This document shows positions 37,906-47,972 of a stretch of DNA of 64,000 bases, piece by piece; positions within the stretch are counted from its first letter, which is position 1, and every line of letters starts with the position of its first letter. The DNA comes from Ruminococcus sp. (GTDB lineage Bacteria; Bacillota; Clostridia; Oscillospirales; Ruminococcaceae), in the NCBI GenBank assembly GCA_029062165.1, contig JAIDQQ010000023.1, positions 543,889-607,888 of the forward strand, given 5' to 3'. Under the pieces are notes generated by a model. It was not told the origin of the DNA, ran no database searches, and was given only the letters and a program-made list of their open reading frames with translations. Both the position numbers and the translations under genes were made by a program.

Positions 37906-39034
37906 AGAAGTCGCAGACAGCATTTTTGAACGTCGTGACAGGTATCTTGCTGAAAAGAAACGTAAGCAGACTATTATACGCCGGAATGTTACCATAGGTT
38001 TGAGTTTCTGTTTTGCCATACTCGCCTTTATAGGTGTATGGAAAAATGAAGAAATACGAGAAGCATTTCGGTCATACAGTCAGAAACCGTCGACTGAAAT
38101 AATTATCGACACTCCTGAACCTGCAACTACTGATATTATCACAACTTCCTTACATACTACCGTACCGGTTACTACCGCCGGAAAAAATAATACAGTCACT
38201 AAGGTTACGGAAATAACGTCGGATGATATTCAGACCGATATTACTGAAACAGTATTGGTAACAACTTTACAGGATTTACCGGAAATCATTACGGAAAGTA
38301 CTGTTTCTTCCGCCATTTATACGGAAAGTTCCGTATATAATCCGCCGGAAACAACCATACCAACGGTCATCACAACTGATACAGTACCGATTACTACGGT
38401 AAACAATACGGAAGTTTTTACCGCTACCACTACCACAGGTAATTTAATCACCGCAACCGCAACACATCATACTTCGGATACGGTTACAAGGACTACCACC
38501 ACCACCACTACAACACGACGTACTATAGCTACAAGACCAACTACTAATATAACAACTACTACAACTACTACTTCGGAAAAGATTGATACTACTGTAACAA
38601 CACGTATCACACACATTACCACCACAACACCACCCTTACGGACTACTACCACTACTACACGCCGTCCTATATGGACTACAACTACAACTACAACTACAGT
38701 TTTATGGACTACTACAACTACAACTACTGCTTTATTGACTGATACAACAACATCAGACTATATTATATGGACGTCAACGACTACTGACTTTCCTTTCTGG
38801 ACGACTACTACAACAACTACCACAGATGACACTACTTCTGAAACAACAGCTACAACTACATCTGACTTTACAATTATAGAAACGTCCACCACCGCTACAA
38901 CCACTACTACTACCACCACGGAAGAAGAAACTACAACTACTATAACAATCAGTACGGATTACGAAGAATATGAAATTACTACAACTACTACTGCAATGCC
39001 TTTACCGCCGGAAGAAGATTCAGATTTTTCTTGA
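37892..39034 (+). CDS. Single-pass membrane protein, probable anti-sigma-like partner, with ~280-aa Thr-rich ectodomain
   Basis: Overlaps sigma stop; one TM segment VTIGLSFCFAILAFIGVW; then TTTTTT-rich tail. Confidence 0.7.
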   Translation: MKSYKEVADSIFERRDRYLAEKKRKQTIIRRNVTIGLSFCFAILAFIGVWKNEEIREAFRSYSQKPSTEIIIDTPEPATTDIITTSLHTTVPVTTAGKNNTVTKVTEITSDDIQTDITETVLVTTLQDLPEIITESTVSSAIYTESSVYNPPETTIPTVITTDTVPITTVNNTEVFTATTTTGNLITATATHHTSDTVTRTTTTTTTTRRTIATRPTTNITTTTTTTSEKIDTTVTTRITHITTTTPPLRTTTTTTRRPIWTTTTTTTTVLWTTTTTTTALLTDTTTSDYIIWTSTTTDFPFWTTTTTTTTDDTTSETTATTTSDFTIIETSTTATTTTTTTTEEETTTTITISTDYEEYEITTTTTAMPLPPEEDSDFS

Positions 39035-39092
39035 CTTATCCGGAAAAATATGATACAATGGATTACAATATTTTTTTAAAGGAGTATTATTA

Positions 39093-39611
39093 ATGAATTT
39101 TTCAGAACTCGCTGAAAGCCGTTATTCCGTCCGTAAATTCGACGGAAGAACAATCGAATCCGATACCATGCAGAAAATCTTACAGACAGGCAATATCGCC
39201 CCGACAGGTTGTAACTATCAGCCACACAGAATCTATGTTATAGAAAATCCGGAAAAAATCGGATTATTGAACAAGTTGAGTAAATGTATATTCGGTGCTA
39301 AGACGGTACTATTATTCACTCTTAATACCGACGAGGACTGGAAAAACCCTCTTGAAAAGGGTGTACACTCCGGTGTACAGGACGTAAGCATAGTTGCGAC
39401 GCATATAATGTTACAGGCATGGGAGTTGGGTGTAGGTACGTGCTGGGTAAATTATTTTTCACCGTCTGCACTGGAAGAGGCGTTAAGACTTCCGGCAAAT
39501 GAAAAAGCGATACTGTTAATGCCTATGGGCTATCCTGCTCCGGATTCTGAACCTCTTAAACTTCATTCTGAATGCAAGGATATTTCAGAAACAGTAACAT
39601 TTATCAATTAA
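39093..39611 (+). CDS. Nitroreductase family protein
   Basis: SRYSVRKFDGRTIE, APTGCNYQPHRIYVI, MPMGYPAPDSEP. Confidence 0.87.
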   Translation: MNFSELAESRYSVRKFDGRTIESDTMQKILQTGNIAPTGCNYQPHRIYVIENPEKIGLLNKLSKCIFGAKTVLLFTLNTDEDWKNPLEKGVHSGVQDVSIVATHIMLQAWELGVGTCWVNYFSPSALEEALRLPANEKAILLMPMGYPAPDSEPLKLHSECKDISETVTFIN

Positions 39612-39672
39612 GAATTTATAATTCATAATTAATAATTGTTAATTAATTTAATTCTCAATTATGCATTCTTAA

Positions 39673-40611
39673 TTATGAATTATTGTAAAGCCTTCCCTGA
39701 AAAGTATCGAGTTCCGCAAGATGTTTGTCAATTCCGCCGAGTACGGAAATTTTATCGGCACTCCATAGCGGTGCGACAAGTTTTGATTTATCGCCGTCAC
39801 CGGTTATGCGTTCTATGACGGTTTCCGGCGGTAACAATTCAAGCTGACGTACAGTTATGTCTATGTACTCTTCTTTGGTCAGCGGAACAAATTTCCCCGA
39901 TTTACAGAGTTTTTCAAGCGGTGTACCTCTTATGACGTGCAACATCTGTATCTTGACGGAATCGGGCTTCATGACGGCTATCTGACGTGCAGTTTCAAGC
40001 ATCATTTCCGGTGATTCTTCCGGAAGTCCGTTTATTATATGCAGACAAGTCCGGATATTCATATTTTTTAATTTCCGGAAACCGTCAAGAAATTCCTCAT
40101 GACTGTAACAACGGTTAATTTTTTCAAGGGTACAGTCGTGGACGGTCTGTAAACCTAACTCCACTGTGAGACCGGTTTTTTCATTGATTTCACCGAGAAG
40201 TGAAAGAACGTCATCCGGCAGACAGTCCGCCCTTGTACCGACTGATATTCCGCATACTTCGGGGAAATCCAGTACGGAAAAGAATATCTCACGGAGTTTT
40301 TCAACCGGTGCATATGTGTTTGTGTTCGCCTGAAAATAAGCCGTCACCGGTACATCTCCGTGACGTTCCCTGATACGTCTTATTTCTTTTTCAAGCTGTC
40401 CGGTAACTGATAGCGTACTGTCAGTGAAGTAACCGCTACCGCCGTCACAGAATATGCACCCACCTGTACCTCTTGTGCCGTCGATGTTCGGACACGTGAA
40501 GCCACAGTCAAGCACAGCTTTATATATTTTTCTGCCATATACTGTACTGTTATGATAGTTCAGTGTGTGGTATCTTTTATTATCCGAGGAAAATTCAAAC
40601 GGATTACTCAT
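39673..40611 (-). CDS. Radical SAM protein (TIGR01212/YtqA-like)
   Basis: DCGFTCPNIDGTRGTGGCIFCDGGSGYF; LELGLQTVHDCTLEKINR. Confidence 0.87.
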   Translation of the reverse strand: MSNPFEFSSDNKRYHTLNYHNSTVYGRKIYKAVLDCGFTCPNIDGTRGTGGCIFCDGGSGYFTDSTLSVTGQLEKEIRRIRERHGDVPVTAYFQANTNTYAPVEKLREIFFSVLDFPEVCGISVGTRADCLPDDVLSLLGEINEKTGLTVELGLQTVHDCTLEKINRCYSHEEFLDGFRKLKNMNIRTCLHIINGLPEESPEMMLETARQIAVMKPDSVKIQMLHVIRGTPLEKLCKSGKFVPLTKEEYIDITVRQLELLPPETVIERITGDGDKSKLVAPLWSADKISVLGGIDKHLAELDTFQGRLYNNS

Positions 40612-40898
40612 AAAAACAGCTCCTTATAATTCATAATTAAGAATGCATAATTAAGAATTATTATATCATATTGTAAGTATTTTGTCAAAAAATTATAAAT
40701 TATGAATTATGCATTATGAATTGTTAAAAGTTATGAATAATTATTTGTATAATTTGCACAATAAGTAACGTTATAATGCGTTATATTGCACAATCTTATG
40801 ATTTCCGTTAAAAACTTCTTTGACATTCCCTGTTTTTTATGTTATAATTAATGAAAAACAATTTTTAAGATTCTTGGTGAATCGGAAAGGAATCCAGA

Positions 40899-41645
40899 AT
40901 GATTGAAAATTCAAAAATTATCGCCGTGACGTCCGGTAAGGGCGGTACCGGTAAATCTACTATATGTTCCGGATTAGGCTATACTCTCGCTAAACAGGGT
41001 CAGAGAACCCTTATTATTGAACTTGATTTCGGTCTCCGCTGTATTGATATAATGTTTGGTCTTCAGGACCATATAGAACACGATTTAAGTGACGTCCTTA
41101 ACGGTAACATGAACGTCCTTGACGCCTGTGCGAAAGTGCCTATGGCTTCAAATCTTGAAATACTCTGCGCCCCGAAAACTCTCACACCTGTCACCGCTGA
41201 ACAGATTTATAATATCTGCCGTTCCGTGAAGAAATACTATGACTACATAATAATTGATACCGGAGCAGGTATAAATTCGCACGTCTTTGACATTGTGGAG
41301 CAGGCAAATTTAATTCTCGTCGTCTCTACGCCTGACCAGGTCTGTATACGTGACGCCTCACTTATGTCCGACGAGTTCTATAACAGAGGAAACAAAAGTC
41401 AGCGACTTATTATAAACAAAGTCAGCAAGAAGATTATAGGCAATTCCCTTGTAAAGAATCTCGACGAGATTATTGACAAGGTAGGTGTACAGTTGATAGG
41501 CGTTATTCCGGAAGACTTCAAACTTACGGTTGCTACTGCCAAGGGTGACCCTATCCCGACAGAATCAGATGCCCTGCTTGCTTTCGACGCTATTTCAAAA
41601 AGACTAAGGGGCGATTTTGTAAAGCTTACTATAAAGGGTGCGTAA
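40899..41645 (+). CDS. MinD/ParA-family ATPase
   Basis: VTSGKGGTGKSTICSGLGYTLA deviant Walker A; ELDFGLRCIDIMFGL. Confidence 0.87.
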   Translation: MIENSKIIAVTSGKGGTGKSTICSGLGYTLAKQGQRTLIIELDFGLRCIDIMFGLQDHIEHDLSDVLNGNMNVLDACAKVPMASNLEILCAPKTLTPVTAEQIYNICRSVKKYYDYIIIDTGAGINSHVFDIVEQANLILVVSTPDQVCIRDASLMSDEFYNRGNKSQRLIINKVSKKIIGNSLVKNLDEIIDKVGVQLIGVIPEDFKLTVATAKGDPIPTESDALLAFDAISKRLRGDFVKLTIKGA

Positions 41646-41772
41646 TTATTAATTAAGAATTAAGAATGCATAATGCATAATTAAATTAATTAAGAATTAA
41701 TAATTATGAATTATGAATTATAAATTATGAATTAAATTAAATTCCGTTTGTACGGGGAAAGGACATAAATAT

Positions 41773-42174
41773 ATGAATATTGCAATTATTGCACATGATT
41801 CAAAAAAAGAACTCATGGTACAATTCTGTAGTGCATACTGTGGGATTCTATCAAAACATTCGCTCATAGCAACGAATACTACCGGAAAACAGGTCGGCGA
41901 GGCAACAGGGCTTCCCATAAAGAAATGTCTTAGCGGTCAGGGTGGTGCGGAACAGATTGTTTCCTTGCTTTCATGCAATCAGGTTGACATTCTGCTTTTC
42001 TTCCGAGACCCTAACAACCCACGTACTACCGATATACACGACATGAATCTTCTTCGCCTGTGCGACGTGCATAATGTACCGGTTGCAACGAATATAGCCA
42101 CCGCCGAGGCTCTTATACTCGCCCTCGAACGTGGTGACTTAGACTGGCGGAAAATGGGAACGCTTAGTATATAA
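41773..42174 (+). CDS. mgsA: Methylglyoxal synthase
   Basis: IAHDSKKELMVQF, TNTTGK, LSGQGGAEQIV, FFRDP, DVHNVPVATNIATAE. Confidence 0.92.
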   Translation: MNIAIIAHDSKKELMVQFCSAYCGILSKHSLIATNTTGKQVGEATGLPIKKCLSGQGGAEQIVSLLSCNQVDILLFFRDPNNPRTTDIHDMNLLRLCDVHNVPVATNIATAEALILALERGDLDWRKMGTLSI

Positions 42175-42187
42175 TTAAGAATTTTTT

Positions 42188-42238
42188 CAAGGCAGAGGAT
42201 AAAATTTATTCTTTGCCTTGACTTTTTTTCAGAAATGT
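42188..42238 (+). terminator. Intrinsic terminator after mgsA
   Basis: CAAGGCAGAGGATAAA...TATTCTTTGCCTTG then acTTTTTTT. Confidence 0.75.
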
Positions 42239-42282
42239 TATATACTGTTAATGTTAAAAAATCAGGAAAGGATTTGAAAAAA

Positions 42283-43605
42283 ATGTCACTTAACATAAAA
42301 AGACCTAACGGTACAGAAGATATTCTGCCTTCTGACGTACACAAATGGCATACTGTCGAAAAGATAGCACGTGAAACTGCTGAAAGTTTCGGCTTTTCGG
42401 AAATAAGGATTCCTACGTTTGAAAATACTGAATTATTTCAGCGTTCTGTCGGCGAAACTACTGACGTCGTTCAGAAAGAAATGTATACCGTAATCGCAAA
42501 GGAAACTAAATTTACATTACGTCCGGAGGGTACAGCCGGAACTATCCGTGCAATGCTCCAGAACGGCTTACTCAATGAAGCACTTCCGCAGAGAGTGTAC
42601 TATATACTTTCGTGTTTCCGCCATGAACGTCCGCAAGCCGGAAGATTACGTGAATTTCACCAGTTCGGACTTGAAATGGCAGGAAGTGCTGAACCGTCAG
42701 CAGATGCGGAAGTTATTTCCCTTGCAAAGAATATTCTTGACCGTCTCGGACTGAAAAATATAGAGTTATATATAAATTCAATAGGCTGTCCGAAATGCCG
42801 TTCTGAATATCACAAGGCTTTAAGAAGTTATTTCAGTGAACGTAAGGAAAATTTATGCGATACCTGTATTGAACGTCTCGAAAAAAATCCTATGCGTATT
42901 CTCGACTGCAAAAGTCCTGTATGTCAGGAAATTGCCAAAAATGCTCCGGTTATTCTCGACTATCTCTGCGAAGACTGTAGCGGACATTTTGAAAAACTAA
43001 AAAAATACCTCGCAAACCTTAAGATAGATTTCAAAGTAAATCCTAAAATAGTCCGTGGTCTCGACTACTACACCAAAACGGTCTTTGAATTTGTCACTAC
43101 TGAAATAGGCGCACAGGGTACTGTATGCGGTGGCGGACGTTATGACGGTCTGATAGAACAGTTAGGCGGTAAATCTACTTCTGCACTCGGTTTCGCTATG
43201 GGTATCGAAAGATTACTGATAGTCATGGATAAGCAGAAATGCGATTTTATGACCCCTAAAAAATGCGACATCTATTTTGCGACTATGGGTGAAAATGCCC
43301 TCGAAAAAGCTATGAATATATCCCACGAATTAAGAGATTTCGGCTATCGTGCGGAATTTGATTTAATCGGACGTGGTATCAAGGCACAAATGAAGTACGC
43401 TAACAAAATAGGTGCTGTTTTCACTGTCGTTATAGGCGACAACGAACTTGAAACAGGTAAAGTAAAAATAAAGGACATGGAAAAAGGTACTGAAATTGAA
43501 ATAGCACTTGACGATAAATTCAGAATCAATTTTGAATCGCTTTACTTTAATAAGATGATGGATTCTATAGACGATACGGAAATCGGAGGTAATGAAAATG
43601 GCTGA
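42283..43605 (+). CDS. hisS: Histidyl-tRNA synthetase
   Basis: RPNGTEDILPSD, RPEGTAGTIRAM, CFRHERPQAGRLREFHQFG, VRGLDYYTKTVFE; start moved to MSLNIK. Confidence 0.95.
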   Translation: MSLNIKRPNGTEDILPSDVHKWHTVEKIARETAESFGFSEIRIPTFENTELFQRSVGETTDVVQKEMYTVIAKETKFTLRPEGTAGTIRAMLQNGLLNEALPQRVYYILSCFRHERPQAGRLREFHQFGLEMAGSAEPSADAEVISLAKNILDRLGLKNIELYINSIGCPKCRSEYHKALRSYFSERKENLCDTCIERLEKNPMRILDCKSPVCQEIAKNAPVILDYLCEDCSGHFEKLKKYLANLKIDFKVNPKIVRGLDYYTKTVFEFVTTEIGAQGTVCGGGRYDGLIEQLGGKSTSALGFAMGIERLLIVMDKQKCDFMTPKKCDIYFATMGENALEKAMNISHELRDFGYRAEFDLIGRGIKAQMKYANKIGAVFTVVIGDNELETGKVKIKDMEKGTEIEIALDDKFRINFESLYFNKMMDSIDDTEIGGNENG

Positions 43606-45373
43606 TAATATGAAAGGTCTTAAACGTACACACTATTGCGGTGACGTTACTGAAACAGGTCAGGAAGTTGTTGTAGGCGGATTCGTCGACAGGATAAGAA
43701 ACAAAGGCGGAGTTATTTTCATAGTCCTCCGTGACAGAACCGGTATAGTCCAGTTGCTTTTCAATGATAAGTCTGACCCTGAAATTTTTGAAAAAGCTTC
43801 GTCATGTAGGGGTGAGTACGTCCTTATGGCGAAAGGTAAGGTAGTAGAGCGTGAAAGCAAGAACTACAAGATAAAAACCGGTCTCGTCGAGATTTTCGTT
43901 GACGATTTACGCATACTCGCAAAGGCTCAGACACCACCGTTTGAAATAGTAAGCGATTCCAACGTAAACGAAGAATTACGCCTGAAATATCGCTATCTTG
44001 ATTTACGTCGAGAACCTTTACAGAAAAATATCATAATGCGTCACGAGATAGCGAAAGTCACAAGAGAGTACTTCTATGAAAACGGCTTCCTTGAAATAGA
44101 AACTCCCATGATGATGAAATCCACTCCGGAGGGTGCAAGGGATTATCTCGTACCGTCAAGAGTACATCAGGGAAAATTTTACGCATTACCGCAGTCACCG
44201 CAGATATATAAGCAGTTGCTTATGATTTCCGGTTATGACAGGTATATACAACTTGCAAGATGTTTCCGTGACGAAGACTTACGAGCCGACAGACAGCCGG
44301 AATTTACGCAGATAGACCTTGAGATGTCATTTGTAGACGCCGAAGACATTCAGGAATGTGTTGAAGGTTTCGTACAGCGTGTATTTAAAGAGGTCATGGG
44401 CGTTGAAGTCCCAACACCATTGCCACGCCTTACTTTCGCCGACGCTATGAACCTTTACGGCACTGATAAGCCTGATACAAGATTTGGTTTTGAAATTCAG
44501 GATATTTCTGAAACAGTAAAAGATACCGATTTTGTAGTATTCCGTAACGCTCTCGACAATGGCGGTACAGTCCGTGCGATAAACGTCAAAAACGGAGCAG
44601 GTATTTATACCCGCAAGGAAATTGACAAACTCATTGAACACGCTAAGGGAATCGGTGCAAAAGGTCTCGCATACGTCCGTTGGGCTGACGAGCCGAACTG
44701 TTCGTTTAAGAAGTTCCTGAAAGACGGTGAACTTGAAACAATCTGTAATGCCGTCGGAGCTGAAAAGGGCGATTTAATCCTGATATGTGCCGATAAAAAT
44801 AAGACAGTCCTTTCAACGTTAGGTGCGATACGTCTTATATGTGCGAAGAGACTGAATGTTATTCCGGAAGATAAGTACAATTTCCTGTGGATTACGGAAA
44901 TGCCGTTCTTTGAGTACGACGAAGAAAGTAATACATGGGTTGCGTCTCATCACCCATTCACAATGCCTATGGAAGAATGCCTTGAATACCTCGATACTGA
45001 CCCTGCAAACGTACGTGCTAAGGCGTGGGATTTGGTACTGAACGGTACGGAACTTTCAAGCGGTTCAATGCGTATAACCGATTTCGAGTTACAACAGAAA
45101 ATGTTTTCTGCCCTCGGCATGACCGACGAAGAAATTAAAGCTAAATTCGGCTTCCTCGTCGACGCCTATCGTTACGGCGCACCGCCACATGGTGGAATGG
45201 GTATCGGTCTTGACCGTCTCGCAATGATTATGTGTAAAGCCGATAGTTTACGAGATGTTACGGCATTCCCGAAAGTCCAGAATGCAAGCGAATTAATGTC
45301 TGAATGTCCGTCCACCGTGGACACCGAAAGCCTTGACGTACTCGGAATAAAAGTCGATATTCCGGAAGACTGA
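43598..45373 (+). CDS. aspS: Aspartyl-tRNA synthetase
   Basis: RTHYCGDVTE, FLEIETPMMMKSTPEGARDYLVPSR, CFRDEDLRADRQPEFTQID. Confidence 0.96.
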   Translation: MADNMKGLKRTHYCGDVTETGQEVVVGGFVDRIRNKGGVIFIVLRDRTGIVQLLFNDKSDPEIFEKASSCRGEYVLMAKGKVVERESKNYKIKTGLVEIFVDDLRILAKAQTPPFEIVSDSNVNEELRLKYRYLDLRREPLQKNIIMRHEIAKVTREYFYENGFLEIETPMMMKSTPEGARDYLVPSRVHQGKFYALPQSPQIYKQLLMISGYDRYIQLARCFRDEDLRADRQPEFTQIDLEMSFVDAEDIQECVEGFVQRVFKEVMGVEVPTPLPRLTFADAMNLYGTDKPDTRFGFEIQDISETVKDTDFVVFRNALDNGGTVRAINVKNGAGIYTRKEIDKLIEHAKGIGAKGLAYVRWADEPNCSFKKFLKDGELETICNAVGAEKGDLILICADKNKTVLSTLGAIRLICAKRLNVIPEDKYNFLWITEMPFFEYDEESNTWVASHHPFTMPMEECLEYLDTDPANVRAKAWDLVLNGTELSSGSMRITDFELQQKMFSALGMTDEEIKAKFGFLVDAYRYGAPPHGGMGIGLDRLAMIMCKADSLRDVTAFPKVQNASELMSECPSTVDTESLDVLGIKVDIPED

Positions 45374-45403
45374 TTGTTAATAAAATTAAATTTCTGAAAA
45401 CTC

Positions 45404-45432
45404 TTGACAAAATGGAAATTACAGTATATAAT
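45404..45432 (+). promoter_or_regulatory. Promoter upstream of tandem-hairpin leader
   Basis: TTGACA-17 nt-TATAAT. Confidence 0.8.
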
Positions 45433-45467
45433 ATAAATATAATTAAACTTCATTCATAATTCGTAGT

Positions 45468-45570
45468 GGGAGCTGTCTGTAGGGATGGCTCCTGTTGTGT
45501 TTTGTTGCATAATTCTTGTAAAAATATCAATAATGTTCAATGGGGAGCTGTCTGTAGAAGTATGCTCCCC
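45468..45570 (+). ncRNA. Tandem hairpins with conserved loop (candidate regulatory leader of V-ATPase operon)
   Basis: gGGAGC-TGTCTGTAGGGATG-GCTCC and GGGGAGC-TGTCTGTAGAAGTAT-GCTCCCC, identical GGGAGCTGTCTGTAG core. Confidence 0.6.
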
Positions 45571-45693
45571 TTATATTTTCCGGAAAAAATGAATGAAAGT
45601 CATTTTTTTGTTAAAAAACTATTGACAAATAAAATTTTTTATGTTATAATAACAAAAATGACCGTCAGTCATTTTGTAAAAGGGGGTGAAACT

Positions 45694-46002
45694 ATGGCAT
45701 CTGAAGCAGTAAACAAAATTCTGACCGCTGAAAAACAATCGGCAGAAAAGACGGTACAGGCACGGCAGACCGCTGAAAACATCATCACGGAAGCGGAAAG
45801 ATATTCCGCTATAGCCGTACAGAAAAAAATCAGTCAGGCAATTTCTGAAATGGAAAAAATCCGCTCCGATTACGCTAAAAGACTTGAAGTCCATTCCAGA
45901 CAGTCCGATAGCAAATATGCCGGAAAATCGGCTGAAATACGTCTTAATGCTGAAAAAAATATGGAAAAAGCTGTCACGGCGGTGATTGAAGAATTTTTCT
46001 GA
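45694..46002 (+). CDS. V/A-type ATPase subunit G/H
   Basis: Alanine/Glu-rich coiled coil at head of V-ATPase operon; RBS AGGGGGTG. Confidence 0.72.
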   Translation: MASEAVNKILTAEKQSAEKTVQARQTAENIITEAERYSAIAVQKKISQAISEMEKIRSDYAKRLEVHSRQSDSKYAGKSAEIRLNAEKNMEKAVTAVIEEFF

Positions 46003-46017
46003 AAGGGGTGATATAAA

Positions 46018-47970
46018 TTGTCAAAACTTAAAATGAAAAAAATTGAACTCATTGCACTTCTCACCGATAGCAAGAAAATTATCGAACTGTTACAGCGTCG
46101 GGGAGTAGTGGAAATATCCCGAAATAACGACGGTCTCAACGGTATGAACGTTACGGCGGTAATCGGTGAGTTTGAAAAATTCCGGAGCATATCCGCACAG
46201 GCACTCCACATACTCGACAGGTATTCTCCGGAAAAAAAATCGGTAACTGAAATTTTCGGGAGTAAGTCGGAAATTGAAGTCGATAACTTCGGAAGAGGTG
46301 CTATGCAACTCGAAAAAATTATGACCGTCGCCAATGAGATAGTAAAAAGCAGTCAGGAAATTGAGGAATCCGGAAAGAAAATCTCACAGCTTGACCTGAA
46401 ATGCGATATACTGAATCAGTGGGAAAATCTCGATATACCGCTGAATTTCAAGGGGACGGCTTCTACAACCGCTTTCATAGGGTCTGTACCGTCGGCAGTG
46501 GAAATCGGTGAAATTCTTCCGGAAAATACGTACACTGAAATAATATTCCGGTCAAAAGAAATAACCGATATTTTCGTACTAAGTCATAAGGAATCGGCTG
46601 ACGAAACAGAAGATATTCTCCGGAAAAACGGCTTTATTCCTCTTTCCGAAACGGAAAATAATACGCCTTCGGAAATAATAAAGTCCTGTATGGACGAACG
46701 GAATTTTTTAAGTAATCGCATTACGGAACTTGAAAAGCATATCGCCGGATTTTCCGAAAAGCGAAAAAGTCTTGAATTTGCCGTTGACTATCTTAGTATG
46801 CGCAAGGACAAATACAACGCCCTTAGCCTGCTCGGATTTACGGAAAATACTTTCGTACTGAATGGCTATATTCCGGAAAAATATACCGGAAAACTTAAAA
46901 AAGAACTCGAAAATAAATTCACGGTATATGTTGATTTTTCTGAACCGTCGGAAGATGATGACGTACCTGTACTTCTCGAAAACGGAAATTTTTCCGCACC
47001 TGTGGAGAGTATCACGAAAATGTACGCCATGCCCTCGGAATCGGACGTTGACCCTACACCGATAATGTCATTTTTTTACTATCTGTTTTTCGGTATGATG
47101 CTTTCTGATGCCGGTTACGGTCTTGTAATGCTTATCGCTACAACGATAATATTAAACAAATTCCGGCTTGACAGTACCATGAAAAAAACTATGACTATGT
47201 TCAGAAACTGCGGTATTTCTACGATAATATGGGGTGCGTTATTCGGAAGCTGGTTCGGCGATATAGTACAGGTAATCGGACGTGAATATTTCAACAGGGA
47301 AATCGGCAGTATAGCGTTATGGTTTCAACCGCTTGATGACCCTATCAAATTATTGCTGTATTCTTTCGGATTAGGTATACTTCACCTGTTCGTAGGCGTG
47401 GGAGTGTCGTTTAAGATGTCGTGGGATTCCGGAAAAAAACTCGACGCATTTCTTGATACCGTACCGGTATATCTGACAATTTTAGGCGTTGCACCGTTGG
47501 CAAGCAGTATACTTGTAAGTGTTCCGGCGATACTGAAAACCATAGGCACTTACATGATGATAGTCGGAGTAGTTTTAATAATTCTGACTTCCGGACGGTC
47601 TTCAAAGACAGTTTTCGGAAAATTTTTCGGCGGACTTTATGCCCTCTACAATACGGCTACCGGCTGGCTTAGCGATATTCTTTCATATTCCAGACTTCTT
47701 GCGTTAGGTCTCGCAACAGGAAGTATAGCCGGAGTTATTAATCTGATAGGTACTATGCCCGAAAATATGATAGTCAAGACGATACTTCTTGTGGTGGTCT
47801 TCATAATCGGACACACAGCGAATCTCGCTATAAATCTTTTAGGGGCGTATGTCCATACAGACAGGTTACAGTTTGTGGAATTGTTTTCAAAATTCTATAC
47901 AGGTGGCGGACGTGAGTTTAGACCGTTCACCGCAGATACAAAATACATTACTTTCAGGGAGGATAATTAA
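46018..47970 (+). CDS. ntpI: V-type ATPase subunit I (TTG start)
   Basis: DPTPIMSFFYYLFFGMMLSDAGYGLVM, LSYSRLLALGLATG. Confidence 0.93.
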   Translation: MSKLKMKKIELIALLTDSKKIIELLQRRGVVEISRNNDGLNGMNVTAVIGEFEKFRSISAQALHILDRYSPEKKSVTEIFGSKSEIEVDNFGRGAMQLEKIMTVANEIVKSSQEIEESGKKISQLDLKCDILNQWENLDIPLNFKGTASTTAFIGSVPSAVEIGEILPENTYTEIIFRSKEITDIFVLSHKESADETEDILRKNGFIPLSETENNTPSEIIKSCMDERNFLSNRITELEKHIAGFSEKRKSLEFAVDYLSMRKDKYNALSLLGFTENTFVLNGYIPEKYTGKLKKELENKFTVYVDFSEPSEDDDVPVLLENGNFSAPVESITKMYAMPSESDVDPTPIMSFFYYLFFGMMLSDAGYGLVMLIATTIILNKFRLDSTMKKTMTMFRNCGISTIIWGALFGSWFGDIVQVIGREYFNREIGSIALWFQPLDDPIKLLLYSFGLGILHLFVGVGVSFKMSWDSGKKLDAFLDTVPVYLTILGVAPLASSILVSVPAILKTIGTYMMIVGVVLIILTSGRSSKTVFGKFFGGLYALYNTATGWLSDILSYSRLLALGLATGSIAGVINLIGTMPENMIVKTILLVVVFIIGHTANLAINLLGAYVHTDRLQFVELFSKFYTGGGREFRPFTADTKYITFREDN

Positions 47971-47972
47971 TT

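Noticed and set aside
38100-39000. ACT/ACA-rich tract as a non-coding microsatellite or CRISPR-like array
   Set aside because: It is in frame with a TM protein and encodes a Thr-rich ectodomain; there are no regular spacers
45466-45693. N-terminal extension of the first V-ATPase ORF (MGAVCRDGSCCVLLHNS...)
   Set aside because: Overlaps the leader hairpins; a good RBS (AGGGGGTG) and MASEAVNKIL start lie at 45694
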